A stretch of DNA of 64,000 nt from the IMG/VR virus record IMGVR_UViG_3300025009_000088, positions 1 to 64,000 of that record; one strand, written 5' to 3'. Every line of letters starts with the position of its first letter. Position 1 is the stretch's first letter. The notes under the pieces were generated by a model. The model did not search any database and was not told the origin of the DNA. It saw only the letters and a list, made by a program, of their open reading frames with translations. Position numbers and translations under genes: made by a program. This DNA is from a virus. This document shows positions 49,084 to 56,575 of the stretch, one piece after another.

Positions 49084-49605
49084 ATGGATAAAAAAGAATT
49101 GACCGCCCTCTTGAACAAGCACGGAATCACAGTAGAATCCGCGTTCGTTCCCTGGAGTCTCTCCCGGAATGCCGGGGAGGATTCGCCCTCTCTTAATTGG
49201 GTTGTAACCCTGAAACAGAACGGGCGCAAGTTGCTTACAACCGATTATATGGCAGGCTGTGCGCATTGCCCCGCCTACGATCAGCGCGGCTATAACACGG
49301 TTAACGGGCGCGCCGATGTATTGAAAGAATGCGAGGGCGGAAAGATGGTTGACCCTCATCCATCCATCGGCTTAACACACCGAGCGATCACCCCCGACCC
49401 CCTGGACGTGATTAACTCCCTGCTCTTGGATTCGGACGTTCTGAACTATGACTCTTTCGAGGAATGGGCAGGTGATTTTGGCTATGATGAGGACTCCCGC
49501 AAGGGCGAGGCAATTTACCGGGCTTGTTTGGCAATCTCCCTGCAATTCCGCAAGCTGGGAGAGTCGGTTATTGCTGAACTGCGTGAAGCATTTCAGGACT
49601 ACTAA
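49084..49605 (+). CDS. Conserved phage/plasmid protein of unknown function
   Basis: This 173-residue protein resembles a widespread uncharacterised mobile-element family. It shows LLTTDYMAGCAHCPAY in the middle, DPLDVINSLLLDSDVLNYD, and SFEEWAGDFGYDEDSRKGEA near the end. These match what I recall of the family, whose role is not known. The shared AAAGGAGTCTATA site precedes the ATG. Confidence 0.65.
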   Translation: MDKKELTALLNKHGITVESAFVPWSLSRNAGEDSPSLNWVVTLKQNGRKLLTTDYMAGCAHCPAYDQRGYNTVNGRADVLKECEGGKMVDPHPSIGLTHRAITPDPLDVINSLLLDSDVLNYDSFEEWAGDFGYDEDSRKGEAIYRACLAISLQFRKLGESVIAELREAFQDY

Positions 49606-49617
49606 AAGGAGTCTACA

Positions 49618-50076
49618 ATGAAAAACAACATTTCAAACAGTGACGATGTAATTGACTCCCGCGATATTGAGGAGAGGATCACAGAACTGGAATCGGCGCG
49701 GGATGACTGGCAGGAGGAAAATACCCTCCCGGACTATTCAAACACTGACAAGGACACGCCCGAGGGGTGGACCCCGGAACAATTCGAAAAGTGGGTAGAA
49801 TGGGACGAGTCCGAGGAGGGCGAGGACTTGAACGCCCTCTATTCTCTCCGGGATGACCTGGAGGACTACTGCCCAGACTGGAGATACGGCACGACTCTAA
49901 TCCGCGAGTCCTATTGGGTGGAGTATTGTAAGGACATGGTAGAAGAACTGGGCGAACTCCCGAAGGGACTCCCGGACTTCATCGAAAGTAATATCAATTG
50001 GCAGGGAGTGGCCGAGGATTTGCAACAGGATTACACCTCTGGCGAATATGACGGAGTCACATACTGGGCGCGCTAA
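49618..50076 (+). CDS. Conserved acidic mobile-element protein
   Basis: This 152-residue protein is very acidic. It shows VIDSRDIEERITELES at the start, DWRYGTTLIRESYWVEYCKD in the middle and DYTSGEYDGVTYWAR at the end. This is a pattern of a widespread phage/plasmid family annotated only as hypothetical, sometimes compared with ArdA-type antirestriction proteins. The acidity would suit DNA mimicry, but this is not shown. Confidence 0.65.
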   Translation: MKNNISNSDDVIDSRDIEERITELESARDDWQEENTLPDYSNTDKDTPEGWTPEQFEKWVEWDESEEGEDLNALYSLRDDLEDYCPDWRYGTTLIRESYWVEYCKDMVEELGELPKGLPDFIESNINWQGVAEDLQQDYTSGEYDGVTYWAR

Positions 50077-50084
50077 TTCCCGCC

Positions 50085-50120
50085 CTGCATTTGCCCGCGT
50101 CATCGGATGCGGGCAAGCAG
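50085..50120 (+). other. Intergenic compound hairpin
   Basis: Bases 50091-50098 (TTGCCCGC) pair with 50109-50116. After a two-base bulge, 50085-50088 pair with 50117-50120. It is the third hairpin separating small early genes. Confidence 0.6.
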
Positions 50121-50166
50121 GAGGGCAGGAGTTATCCCGCCCCACTATAACAAAAAGGAGTCTGTA

Positions 50167-50331
50167 ATGTACCTCGCCTATTTTATAAACCTGAAAACTG
50201 GTAAGTTGTTGGAAATATACGAACCAGAACAAGCACCCACCGATCCCGTTTGGAAATCCATCTCTGCAATTGATTATGATTGTCTGTGCCTCTTAACACT
50301 GGCAACCTATAAAAAGGAGTTTGCTAAATGA
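50167..50331 (+). CDS. Small hypothetical early protein
   Basis: This 54-residue protein (YLAYFINLKTGKLLEIYEPE) has the block's AAAAAGGAGTCTGTA site. Its end overlaps the next start by ATGA. Not recognised. Confidence 0.55.
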   Translation: MYLAYFINLKTGKLLEIYEPEQAPTDPVWKSISAIDYDCLCLLTLATYKKEFAK

Positions 50332-50465
50332 AAAATGCCATCATCATAACAACCCTCTATTTACTCTCTGCGCTCTGGTTGCGCCTCGATCCCTGGAGTT
50401 GTATTGTCTCCATCGGATTCACCGCCCTAATCGTTAACACATTCGCACGAAAGGAGTCAAAATGA
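50328..50465 (+). CDS. Membrane peptide
   Basis: This 45-residue peptide is mostly two hydrophobic stretches (IITTLYLLSALWL and IVSIGFTALIVNTF). AAAAAGGAG lies upstream and the stop overlaps the next ATG. Coupling on both sides supports a real gene. Confidence 0.55.
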   Translation: MKNAIIITTLYLLSALWLRLDPWSCIVSIGFTALIVNTFARKESK

Positions 50466-50890
50466 ACACCCCTAACGCAGTATTAGCAGAAAATCTATTC
50501 GCGGCAGTAAAGGAAGTTAAGATTACAAAAAAATCATCCTTTCCAATCCTGAACCATGCCCGCATGACCGTAAGAGACAATGAAATCACCCTGACCACAA
50601 CCGATCTTGAAAATGTCCGTATAGGAAAGTGCCGCGCCCGCACCGAGGAGCCATTTGAGACTTGCGTCCCAATGTACTTACATACCCAATGCTTTATTCA
50701 GGGCAAAGGATACAAGCCCATTACTACTCACCCATTTTTTGACTGGTGTAAGGTTATGAATCAATGCGGGTATAACATCCTTGCCCTGAACTTTGACCCC
50801 CGCACCCAAATCCTGACCATCACAACCAGCAACTCACGCACTGAGTTTAAGTGTCTTGACGCGCAAGAGTTCCCCGCCGCCACTGAATAA
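50462..50890 (+). CDS. Single-domain sliding-clamp-like protein
   Basis: This 142-residue protein resembles the first domain of the bacterial β sliding clamp (DnaN). It shows KSSFPILNHARMTVRDNEIT and LTTTDLENVRIGKC, and ends with FKCLDAQEFPAATE like the clamp's EDFP region. Full clamps have three such domains in about 370 residues, so this would be a stand-alone domain. It may form a multimeric ring or bind clamp partners. Similarity is my reading of motifs, not a search. Confidence 0.55.
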   Translation: MNTPNAVLAENLFAAVKEVKITKKSSFPILNHARMTVRDNEITLTTTDLENVRIGKCRARTEEPFETCVPMYLHTQCFIQGKGYKPITTHPFFDWCKVMNQCGYNILALNFDPRTQILTITTSNSRTEFKCLDAQEFPAATE

Positions 50891-50936
50891 CACCCAACCG
50901 CCCCGCCCGAGGCTTATCGGGCAGAAAGGTATAACA

Positions 50937-51176
50937 ATGACTACTAAAATTTGGCACGCCGCTAAAACAGGCAGTTCGCAAGGGCTTGTAATTGCCGAAA
51001 ATGGAGATAACATCGCCGTAACCTATGACGCAGATGATGCCGCCATAATCGCCGCCGCCCCTGAACTACTGGACGCCCTGCAAAACCTGTATAATGCCTG
51101 TGAATTCTGGGAAGATAGAGCCGACCCAGTTTTGAAAAATGCCCGCGCCGCCATTCAGAAGGCAGAATCAGAATGA
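50937..51176 (+). CDS. Conserved small phage protein (AAPELLDAL type)
   Basis: This 79-residue protein carries DDAAIIAAAPELLDALQNLY and KNARAAIQKAE, a signature shared by many small phage proteins of unknown function. The ATG is chosen inside a longer frame, after AGAAAGG. Its stop overlaps the next start. Confidence 0.65.
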   Translation: MTTKIWHAAKTGSSQGLVIAENGDNIAVTYDADDAAIIAAAPELLDALQNLYNACEFWEDRADPVLKNARAAIQKAESE

Positions 51177-51310
51177 CCCGCCAGTTATCCGGTAAAACCG
51201 GAATACTCAAAAATACACCGTGTAAAAGTGTCCGACAACTGGACGCGCTCACCGTCTGCGCTCTTGGTATTCTGTTCTTAGGACTGGCGATCCTGCTATC
51301 AAGATTCTAA
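51173..51310 (+). CDS. Membrane peptide containing a palindrome copy
   Basis: This 45-residue peptide has a basic start and one hydrophobic segment (LTVCALGILFLGLAILLS). It begins by ATGA overlap. A one-mismatch palindrome lies inside and is read as N-T-P-C-K. Confidence 0.5.
   Translation: MTRQLSGKTGILKNTPCKSVRQLDALTVCALGILFLGLAILLSRF
51213..51225. promoter_or_regulatory. Dispersed palindrome copy, 1 mismatch
   Basis: ATACACCGTGTAA inside a membrane peptide gene. Confidence 0.5.
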
Positions 51311-51357
51311 GCGCACACTAACCTTAACATGATACAACTATAACAAAGGAGATAACA

Positions 51358-51699
51358 ATGAAACTACGAGTTGATGTATTCACAAGTTTAACAGCACAAT
51401 GCCCGTCCCTGGTGGACGAGGAGACAGGTAAAACCGTTGCCAAGATCACATTTGGCGAGAGTTACGAGGACGCAGACCTGTTCGCCCACGAACTTTGTCG
51501 GAGGATTAACAGCGCGGAACTAATGGCGTGCGCTCTGCGCTTCCTGATGGAATCTTCCGCCGTCAAAGACCGCACAATGACACGCGGTTTTATTCAAGCC
51601 GCGCTTGACCTGTACGACGGCATAGAATCAGACGACCCAGACGATTGCGACACCGCGCTAGACGCATGGATAACAGCGGTTGATTTGCCACAGGATTAA
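51358..51699 (+). CDS. Small hypothetical early protein
   Basis: This 113-residue acidic helical protein has AAAGGAGATAAC before the ATG. Its stop TAA is supplied by the left end of a palindrome copy (TAACACC). Not recognised. Confidence 0.6.
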   Translation: MKLRVDVFTSLTAQCPSLVDEETGKTVAKITFGESYEDADLFAHELCRRINSAELMACALRFLMESSAVKDRTMTRGFIQAALDLYDGIESDDPDDCDTALDAWITAVDLPQD

Positions 51700-51709
51700 C
51701 ACCGTGTAA
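51697..51709. promoter_or_regulatory. Dispersed palindrome copy, 1 mismatch
   Basis: TAACACCGTGTAA; its first three bases are the stop codon of the upstream gene. It lies 25 bases before the ATPase gene. Confidence 0.6.
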
Positions 51710-51734
51710 AACAATCCCCTGAAAGGAGGATAAA

Positions 51735-52379
51735 ATGCCTACGCCCCTGCCCACAGAAGATGCTAAATATCTTCTCAACCTGTTCCAGACCCCGAAGCTA
51801 ATCGGACTTATATCCGACGCGAATCAAGGCAAGTCTAACCTGTTGTATTGGGTGCTGAAAACCCTCGCAGAGAATTACAATTTCAAACTCTATTCGTATG
51901 GACTGCGCGCCCGCGTTCTTGGTGAGCAGAAAATCCACAGCGTAGAAGAGTTGGAGGTCATCCACGATTCAATCATCATCATTGACGAGTTCGCCAGCAT
52001 GTTCGATGTGGACGACCGCAAAGAGAAGAGGCAGATTGAAGCAACCCTGCGCCTTATCTTCCATAACAACAATGTAGTTCTGTTGAGCGGCTTGCCAGAG
52101 AACTACAAGAAATTCATTTCATCGAAGTTGGATGCTCTGGTGTTGAAAAGGTGCGCCTTAAAGGACGCTATCAATGGAAGCCGAGTCAAGCAGATCATAT
52201 ATAACTACCGAGGCGCAGAACTTGGTGCGGCTGTACTGAATGTCAAACTGGAGGAAGCCCTAGTCTACGATGGCACACACTACCACAGGATTAACATTCC
52301 CTACCTGCCGGAGTATGACACCAAAGCCAACAACATAACAATCCTAGAACCAAAGCCGTCCAGTAAAGTGCGCAAATAG
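51735..52379 (+). CDS. P-loop ATPase
   Basis: This 214-residue NTPase has a Walker A-like GLISDANQGKSNLLYW and Walker B SIIIIDEFASMFD followed by NNNVVLLSGLPENY (sensor-like). The loop resembles Zot- or FtsK/HerA-type small ATPases of mobile elements, but assignment to one is not possible. No membrane segment is seen. AAAGGAGG precedes the ATG. A role in DNA handling or virion assembly is possible. Confidence 0.7.
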   Translation: MPTPLPTEDAKYLLNLFQTPKLIGLISDANQGKSNLLYWVLKTLAENYNFKLYSYGLRARVLGEQKIHSVEELEVIHDSIIIIDEFASMFDVDDRKEKRQIEATLRLIFHNNNVVLLSGLPENYKKFISSKLDALVLKRCALKDAINGSRVKQIIYNYRGAELGAAVLNVKLEEALVYDGTHYHRINIPYLPEYDTKANNITILEPKPSSKVRK

Positions 52380-52415
52380 CGTTCCAGAAAATGTGCATAA
52401 AAAGGAGAAAATAAC

Positions 52416-52613
52416 ATGAATGAAAATGGACAAATTGAGCTATTGTATTTGTATCTCGCTATCCCTCCGATTGTAAATTTGTTCCACGCCGCGTTCGTTA
52501 GCGGCATAAAAAACGGACTAGAAAGGCTTGCGATCTGGGTTATCTCAACTACTATTATGGAACTTTTGATTTTATCAATATATGGAATTGTCATAGCACT
52601 AAAAGGAAAATAA
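52416..52613 (+). CDS. Two-span membrane protein
   Basis: This 65-residue protein has hydrophobic segments near 8-26 (LLYLYLAIPPIVNLFHAAF) and 40-62 (WVISTTIMELLILSIYGIVI). AAAAGGAGAAAATAAC precedes the ATG. Not recognised. Confidence 0.6.
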   Translation: MNENGQIELLYLYLAIPPIVNLFHAAFVSGIKNGLERLAIWVISTTIMELLILSIYGIVIALKGK

Positions 52614-52665
52614 AACACTAACCAAAAATTAATCATAACAAGATAACTTAGGTTACAATCCAAGC

Positions 52666-52893
52666 ATGTCACACTTTCACGGAACTCGCCACTTCAAAGG
52701 CGGCATTGAACTGGACGAAAACGCAATGCCGCCTAATTCAAAATACTGGAAGGAGTGCGCCAATGGTGCGCTCTGGAATCTCCAGGACTTGATAGGAGAT
52801 GAGGAGGCAAGAGCCGCAACCGACAAACTAACGGGAACGTGGAAAGAGATATGCCAAGCAATCGAACAGATCATAAAGGAGAAAACTAAATGA
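52666..52893 (+). CDS. Small hypothetical protein
   Basis: This 75-residue soluble protein (HFHGTRHFKGGIELDENAMP, then a helical end) has no clear ribosome site. An A/T-rich TTACAAT lies 13 bases upstream, so a leaderless or short-leader transcript is possible. Its stop overlaps the next start. Confidence 0.6.
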   Translation: MSHFHGTRHFKGGIELDENAMPPNSKYWKECANGALWNLQDLIGDEEARAATDKLTGTWKEICQAIEQIIKEKTK

Positions 52894-53282
52894 GCATAAA
52901 AAGTTGGAAGAAAGAATTTTATCCCGTTCCTGCGTCAGAAGTGAAGGACGCGAAAGAGGCAATCAAGCACTCGCTGAAAAAGTGGAAAGGGCTTCTTCCT
53001 GACGCTCTGGAAAGGCATAAGATTACTTTGAATGTCACTACACTTATGTCTGGAAGAAGCGAGTTCGAAATAGGCGGAGAGTCGTGTGCACTTTGCCTAA
53101 TATCAACAAGAATTGAAAGTCTTTTCGGCGATTGTAGGAAATGCCCTCTGTTCGAAAATCTTGGACATAGATGCGACATGGCGGATGATCGCCCTTGGGT
53201 CATATTTCAAAACACCGGCAATCCAAAACCAATGATCGCCGCGCTTAACAAAACACTGAAAGAATACAAGGAGAAAAAATGA
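52890..53282 (+). CDS. Zinc-finger hypothetical protein
   Basis: This 130-residue protein has CALCL and CRKCPLF, a cysteine set followed by GHRCDMAD, consistent with a zinc site. A basic N-terminal helix comes first. It begins by ATGA overlap. It may bind nucleic acid; not recognised. Confidence 0.6.
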   Translation: MSIKSWKKEFYPVPASEVKDAKEAIKHSLKKWKGLLPDALERHKITLNVTTLMSGRSEFEIGGESCALCLISTRIESLFGDCRKCPLFENLGHRCDMADDRPWVIFQNTGNPKPMIAALNKTLKEYKEKK

Positions 53283-53515
53283 GCGATAAACAGGTCTATT
53301 GCATTCGGTGTGGAGAAATGGTTTATCAAGAGAACAACGGCGGACACATGGTCATGCGCTGGCCCCTTGACCTATACGCATCCCCAGAAGTGGACTACTG
53401 CGAGTTTCCTGATGGTTGGGCAACCTGCGCTCCTCCTGATGTAAATATGGACGACTATATTAACACCGTCGTCCCGCCTACGGACGAGGAAATTGCGCAG
53501 ATGGAGGCGGGATGA
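53279..53515 (+). CDS. Small hypothetical protein with CxxC
   Basis: This 78-residue acidic protein starts with VYCIRCGEMVYQENNGGHMV, a zinc-knuckle-like opening, and ends in a proline-rich acidic tail. It overlaps both neighbours by ATGA. Confidence 0.6.
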   Translation: MSDKQVYCIRCGEMVYQENNGGHMVMRWPLDLYASPEVDYCEFPDGWATCAPPDVNMDDYINTVVPPTDEEIAQMEAG

Positions 53516-53715
53516 TCGAAGTCTCGAAAACCTCCAACCTTGCAGAGTACCTAGCGTCCTTCAATGGCAAGGACGCAAACGAGGCAATCAAAAACGCCGA
53601 GAAGTGGGCGAAGTCGAAAGGCTTCGAGATTGTAAACTACTTTGTGCAAGGAAACGGCAGGTCAATCATTGTCGGCTTTAACACGCCGATAAACTCTAAT
53701 CAGGATTTAATGTAG
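53512..53715 (+). CDS. Small hypothetical protein
   Basis: This 67-residue protein (LAEYLASFNGKDANEAIKNA, then SIIVGFNTPIN) is probably a small α/β fold. It starts by ATGA overlap and is the last gene before a structured non-coding stretch. Confidence 0.6.
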   Translation: MIEVSKTSNLAEYLASFNGKDANEAIKNAEKWAKSKGFEIVNYFVQGNGRSIIVGFNTPINSNQDLM

Positions 53716-53722
53716 AAACCAT

Positions 53723-53735
53723 TAACACGGTGTAA
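53723..53735. promoter_or_regulatory. Dispersed palindrome copy, 1 mismatch
   Basis: TAACACGGTGTAA is followed by AATG, just upstream of the structured leader of the recombination operon. Confidence 0.65.
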
Positions 53736-53740
53736 AATGT

Positions 53741-53891
53741 TGTCATGGCATTGGGCAACGGCGAAGTCATAAGAACACAGCCCAACCCGCATAGTGTAAG
53801 CGGGTGACAGTCGGGAACAAGCAGAACGCCTAGTGAAGTTTTTCATCTGCGCATCGATCCGCATAGCCGACATAACTTGGCAAGGAGCCAA
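53741..53891 (+). ncRNA. Structured leader RNA before annealing protein
   Basis: This gene-free stretch folds on inspection into four stems: TTGGGC/GCCCAA (53751-53756 with 53780-53785), CCCGC/GCGGG (53786-53790 with 53800-53804), GTCGG/CCGAC (53810-53814 with 53867-53871), and GCAGA/TCTGC (53821-53825 with 53846-53850). The last hairpin, TTGGC-AAGGA-GCCAA at 53877-53891, places the ribosome site in its loop, three bases before the ATG. It is probably a riboregulator of the operon downstream. Confidence 0.5.
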
Positions 53892-53893
53892 AT

Positions 53894-54775
53894 ATGACTA
53901 ACGATCACGAAAACGAATTTTCCAGACCGGACGAATCAAAAGAAATTGTACCAATCGTAGACGAAAGAACTGGCGAGATAATTCCCAGGAACGCACCTCA
54001 ACCAATTGCGAAAGCGATGTACACCTTTGATGTTTCGGCAATTGGAACCCTCAAGTTAGACGAAAACGCAGAAAAGGTCTTGGATGAGCCGCTCGAAGAT
54101 GCGGACGTTTTAATCCGTCCAGACGGTTTGGTTTACCTGCCCTGGACGTACTACGCAAAGAAACTCAATCGTGCGTTTGGTCGCCTCCAGTGGGGCATTA
54201 TTCCAAGCGGAAACCCTGTCAGTAAGGATGTTGGTTACGATAACATTCTTGTCGCCTGGAATTTTTGGCTGGTTGTGAAAGGTATTCCAATTGCGTTTTC
54301 GGTTGGAGAGACAACGTACCGCACCACCAATAAGTCCATGTCCTATACAGACGCTTGCGAAGGCGCGAAATCGTCTGCGCTCGCTCGTAACTGCAAGCAA
54401 CTTGGTATCTCTTTGGAATTGTGGGACAAGGAATGGATCGAAGGTTGGAAGAAGAACAACGCAGAAACATACAAAAAGGATGACAGAGTCCTTTGGCGCA
54501 AGAAAGACCTTAACAAACCGAAAGCCGAGAAGCCCGTCAAGCAAGATGCTGAGCAGGAAACCTCGGAACACATCGAGGAAGGAACTGTCGTTGAGACTGC
54601 GCAGGAATTGTCTGATGGTTATACCGCCAAGCAAATCCTCGCAAAGATTGATGTCGTCAAGGAAATTTCTACTCTCTCCAAGAAGCCAGTCGTTGAAGTC
54701 TGCGGCTTTGTTGGCAAGTTGGAGAAGGGGAAAAAATTCACTGTTGGCGAAATCGTCAAGCAACTAGGAGAATAA
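53894..54775 (+). CDS. Rad52/Mgm101-like single-strand annealing protein
   Basis: This 293-residue protein fits phage annealing proteins of the Mgm101/Rad52 type, which pair complementary strands during recombination. The core spans about 70-190: PDGLVYLPWTYYAKKLNRAF, FSVGETTYRTTNKSMSYTDA and EGAKSSALARNCKQLGISLE. A linker follows, then an acidic-basic tail that may bind SSB. The SSB gene follows directly. Expression is preceded by a structured leader with the ribosome site in a hairpin loop. Confidence 0.82.
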   Translation: MTNDHENEFSRPDESKEIVPIVDERTGEIIPRNAPQPIAKAMYTFDVSAIGTLKLDENAEKVLDEPLEDADVLIRPDGLVYLPWTYYAKKLNRAFGRLQWGIIPSGNPVSKDVGYDNILVAWNFWLVVKGIPIAFSVGETTYRTTNKSMSYTDACEGAKSSALARNCKQLGISLELWDKEWIEGWKKNNAETYKKDDRVLWRKKDLNKPKAEKPVKQDAEQETSEHIEEGTVVETAQELSDGYTAKQILAKIDVVKEISTLSKKPVVEVCGFVGKLEKGKKFTVGEIVKQLGE

Positions 54776-54777
54776 AC

Positions 54778-55152
54778 ATGAGCGACATTGAAATGACTGT
54801 ATTCGGAAATCTTGGTCGTGATCCCGAACAAAAGTTCACTCCGTCTGGCAAAATGATCTGCACCTTCTCAATTGCCAGTTCCGTTGGCTACGGAGACAAG
54901 AAACACACCGTCTGGACAAAGTGCGTAGCCTGGGAGAAACTTGGAGAACTGATCGGCAACATGACCTGCAAGGGAACGTCTCTTTACGTGCGAGGAACGC
55001 CGGAAGTCAAGGTATGGAAAACGAAGGAAGGCGAACCTGCTGGCAACATTGAGATGAACGTGCAGGAGTTCCGTATCTTGAAGAATGGCAAGCCGAAGGA
55101 AGGTGCAGAAGAAAGCACGCCATACGACGGCGACGAGGACGCAGAGGAATAA
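54778..55152 (+). CDS. ssb: Single-stranded DNA-binding protein
   Basis: This 124-residue OB-fold SSB has VFGNLGRDPEQKFTPSGK at the start, the conserved TFSIAS and VWTKCVAWEKL strands, and an acidic tail ending DGDEDAEE for partner binding. Standard bacterial and phage SSBs end in DDxPF; this tail is acidic but lacks the final PF. It lies two bases after the annealing gene and overlaps the next start. Confidence 0.9.
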   Translation: MSDIEMTVFGNLGRDPEQKFTPSGKMICTFSIASSVGYGDKKHTVWTKCVAWEKLGELIGNMTCKGTSLYVRGTPEVKVWKTKEGEPAGNIEMNVQEFRILKNGKPKEGAEESTPYDGDEDAEE

Positions 55153-55883
55153 TGGACATCGAAGCCAAACTTGACATTCTGGATGAATATCACAGCCAAA
55201 AAGACTCAATCGAAGCGCAGAAGAGAACCTTGCTGGACGAGGTGAAAATCCCCGCCGAGATTGAGCAGGTTGTCAGCGAAGGAATGAAGGCGATTGCAGA
55301 AGTTGAGCAGTCCATGCGCGCCGAAGAGAAAGACTTTTATTCTTCGATTGAGACAGGTCTTGCCGCCATAGTAATTCCACAAGAACTCAAAGACGCTCTG
55401 GAAGAGATTGACCGCCAACGTACCGAAATCATGACAAAGTTTCAGGACGTGGAGAAGCAGAAGCAGTTCTTGCGAGTCACAAAGTCTGAACATGATGCGG
55501 AGTTGCTTGAAAAAATCGGTATCCGCAAGGCGGAACTACAAGCAGAGATCGAGCAGAAAACTCGTGACGTTTACGCAGGAGTTGAACAGCGCAGGGCGGA
55601 AATCGAAGCAGAGTTCAAAGGCAAGGCCGAGGCGGTTGACGAGAATATCGCCAAGCTGGAGCAGGAAATCAAAGACGAAGTGAAACTTCGAGCCGCAGAG
55701 AAATTGGCCGCCAACCCGAAGTCGAAAGACTTGTCTGTAAAAGGTAAGTTTTTTACGGCGGTTTACTCGAAGGCGCGCAAAACCTGGGTTCCTGCGAAAC
55801 TTGACGACTACGTTGAAACGCATCCAGACATCAAAGATTGCTACACCGAAGGCGATCCGTCAATTTCAATTCGCCGCGTATAA
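55152..55883 (+). CDS. Coiled-coil protein of the recombination operon
   Basis: This 243-residue protein is nearly all charged helix (EIEQVVSEGMKAIAEVEQSM, then KIGIRKAELQAEIEQK). Its last 50 residues form a small domain (SVKGKFFTAVYSKARKTWVP). It resembles Gp157-type helicase/recombination accessory proteins in layout, but that is a guess. Its stop TAA is supplied by a palindrome copy. Confidence 0.6.
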   Translation: MDIEAKLDILDEYHSQKDSIEAQKRTLLDEVKIPAEIEQVVSEGMKAIAEVEQSMRAEEKDFYSSIETGLAAIVIPQELKDALEEIDRQRTEIMTKFQDVEKQKQFLRVTKSEHDAELLEKIGIRKAELQAEIEQKTRDVYAGVEQRRAEIEAEFKGKAEAVDENIAKLEQEIKDEVKLRAAEKLAANPKSKDLSVKGKFFTAVYSKARKTWVPAKLDDYVETHPDIKDCYTEGDPSISIRRV

Positions 55884-55893
55884 CACCGTGTAA
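55881..55893. promoter_or_regulatory. Dispersed palindrome copy, 1 mismatch
   Basis: TAACACCGTGTAA; its first bases are the stop codon of the coiled-coil gene. It lies directly upstream of a structured RNA candidate. Confidence 0.65.
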
Positions 55894-56140
55894 AACTGGC
55901 GGCGGCTAATCCAGCGCCGGACGGCTAGCAATAGCGACACGAAGAAGCGCACTTCTGAAAATAGCGCAAAACGAGTCCGTAGGTGAAACTCCTGCATTAG
56001 GCTATGTGGCGATGACCCGCCGCCAGTTAACAGCCGCGCTCGGCTTGTAGAAACCAAGAGGCGGCAGTACCAACTCTGCGCCGCGTAACCTAGATGGTTG
56101 ATAGTCGGCATGAACTAAGCACCGAGCGGCGCAGAGAAAT
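55894..56140 (+). ncRNA. Structured non-coding RNA candidate, two domains
   Basis: No gene lies here, but pairing is dense. P1 is 12 bp (55894-55905 with 56017-56028), extended by CTAAT/ATTAG (55906-55910 with 55996-56000). Inside are CGGAC/GTCCG (55918-55922 with 55975-55979), GCTA-GCAA-TAGC with a GNRA loop (55924-55935), and AGAAG-CGCA-CTTCT (55943-55956). The second domain has GCCGC/GCGGC (56033-56037 with 56061-56065), an 11-bp stem 56074-56084 with 56126-56136, and AACC/GGTT inside it. No known RNA family is recognised. Confidence 0.55.
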
Positions 56141-56163
56141 CATAGAAAGAAAGGAAAAATGAA

Positions 56164-56436
56164 ATGGGATGCTATGTAAATCCAACCAACGAAAGCAAGG
56201 AATCCTTCCTGAACCGCGAAGGAAAAGAAGTTGAAAAACCCGCGTATGGCGAACAGGCGCAAGACGAGCAGTTTGTTTGCCTTGTTGACAACGGCTTATT
56301 TACTGCCGCGGCAATTTTATACAACGAAGGAGAGGTTGACGCATTTACTCGACCAGAAGATCGTCGCAAGCGAAAGTTTTACCTTGTGAAAACAGAAAAA
56401 CTCTTCGAGGTATCTCCGCTACAAGAATATCTATAG
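56164..56436 (+). CDS. Small hypothetical protein
   Basis: This 90-residue protein starts MGCYVNPTNESKESFLNREG and continues as an α/β fold (FVCLVDNGLFTAAAILYNEG). Such GCYV-type small proteins are seen in other phages without known role. AAGGAAAA precedes the ATG. Confidence 0.65.
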   Translation: MGCYVNPTNESKESFLNREGKEVEKPAYGEQAQDEQFVCLVDNGLFTAAAILYNEGEVDAFTRPEDRRKRKFYLVKTEKLFEVSPLQEYL

Positions 56437-56444
56437 TGCGGAAC

Positions 56445-56519
56445 GGGCAGTATCGGCTGTAAATACACCTAACCTTGGCAGGCAGGCGTATCAGGTAGGT
56501 TCGACTCCTATCCTGCCCA
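56445..56519 (+). ncRNA. tRNA-like element
   Basis: This 75-base element has a 6-bp acceptor stem (GGGCAG with CTGCCC), a discriminator A, and a good T arm (GTAGG-TTCGACT-CCTAT). The middle does not form a standard D arm or a 5-bp anticodon stem; only short CCT/AGG pairings are possible. CCA is not encoded. It may be a degenerate tRNA, a tRNA mimic, or a former integration site. No anticodon can be assigned. Confidence 0.45.
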
Positions 56520-56575
56520 CACGATCATGTGCTAATACCAAATTAGCGTAGTCAATAAAAAATAAAGAGGAATAA

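Noticed and set aside
56490-56519. Phage attachment site in a tRNA 3' end
   Set aside because: No integrase is seen in the window and the 5' acceptor strand is present too, so a tRNA-like element is the simpler description.
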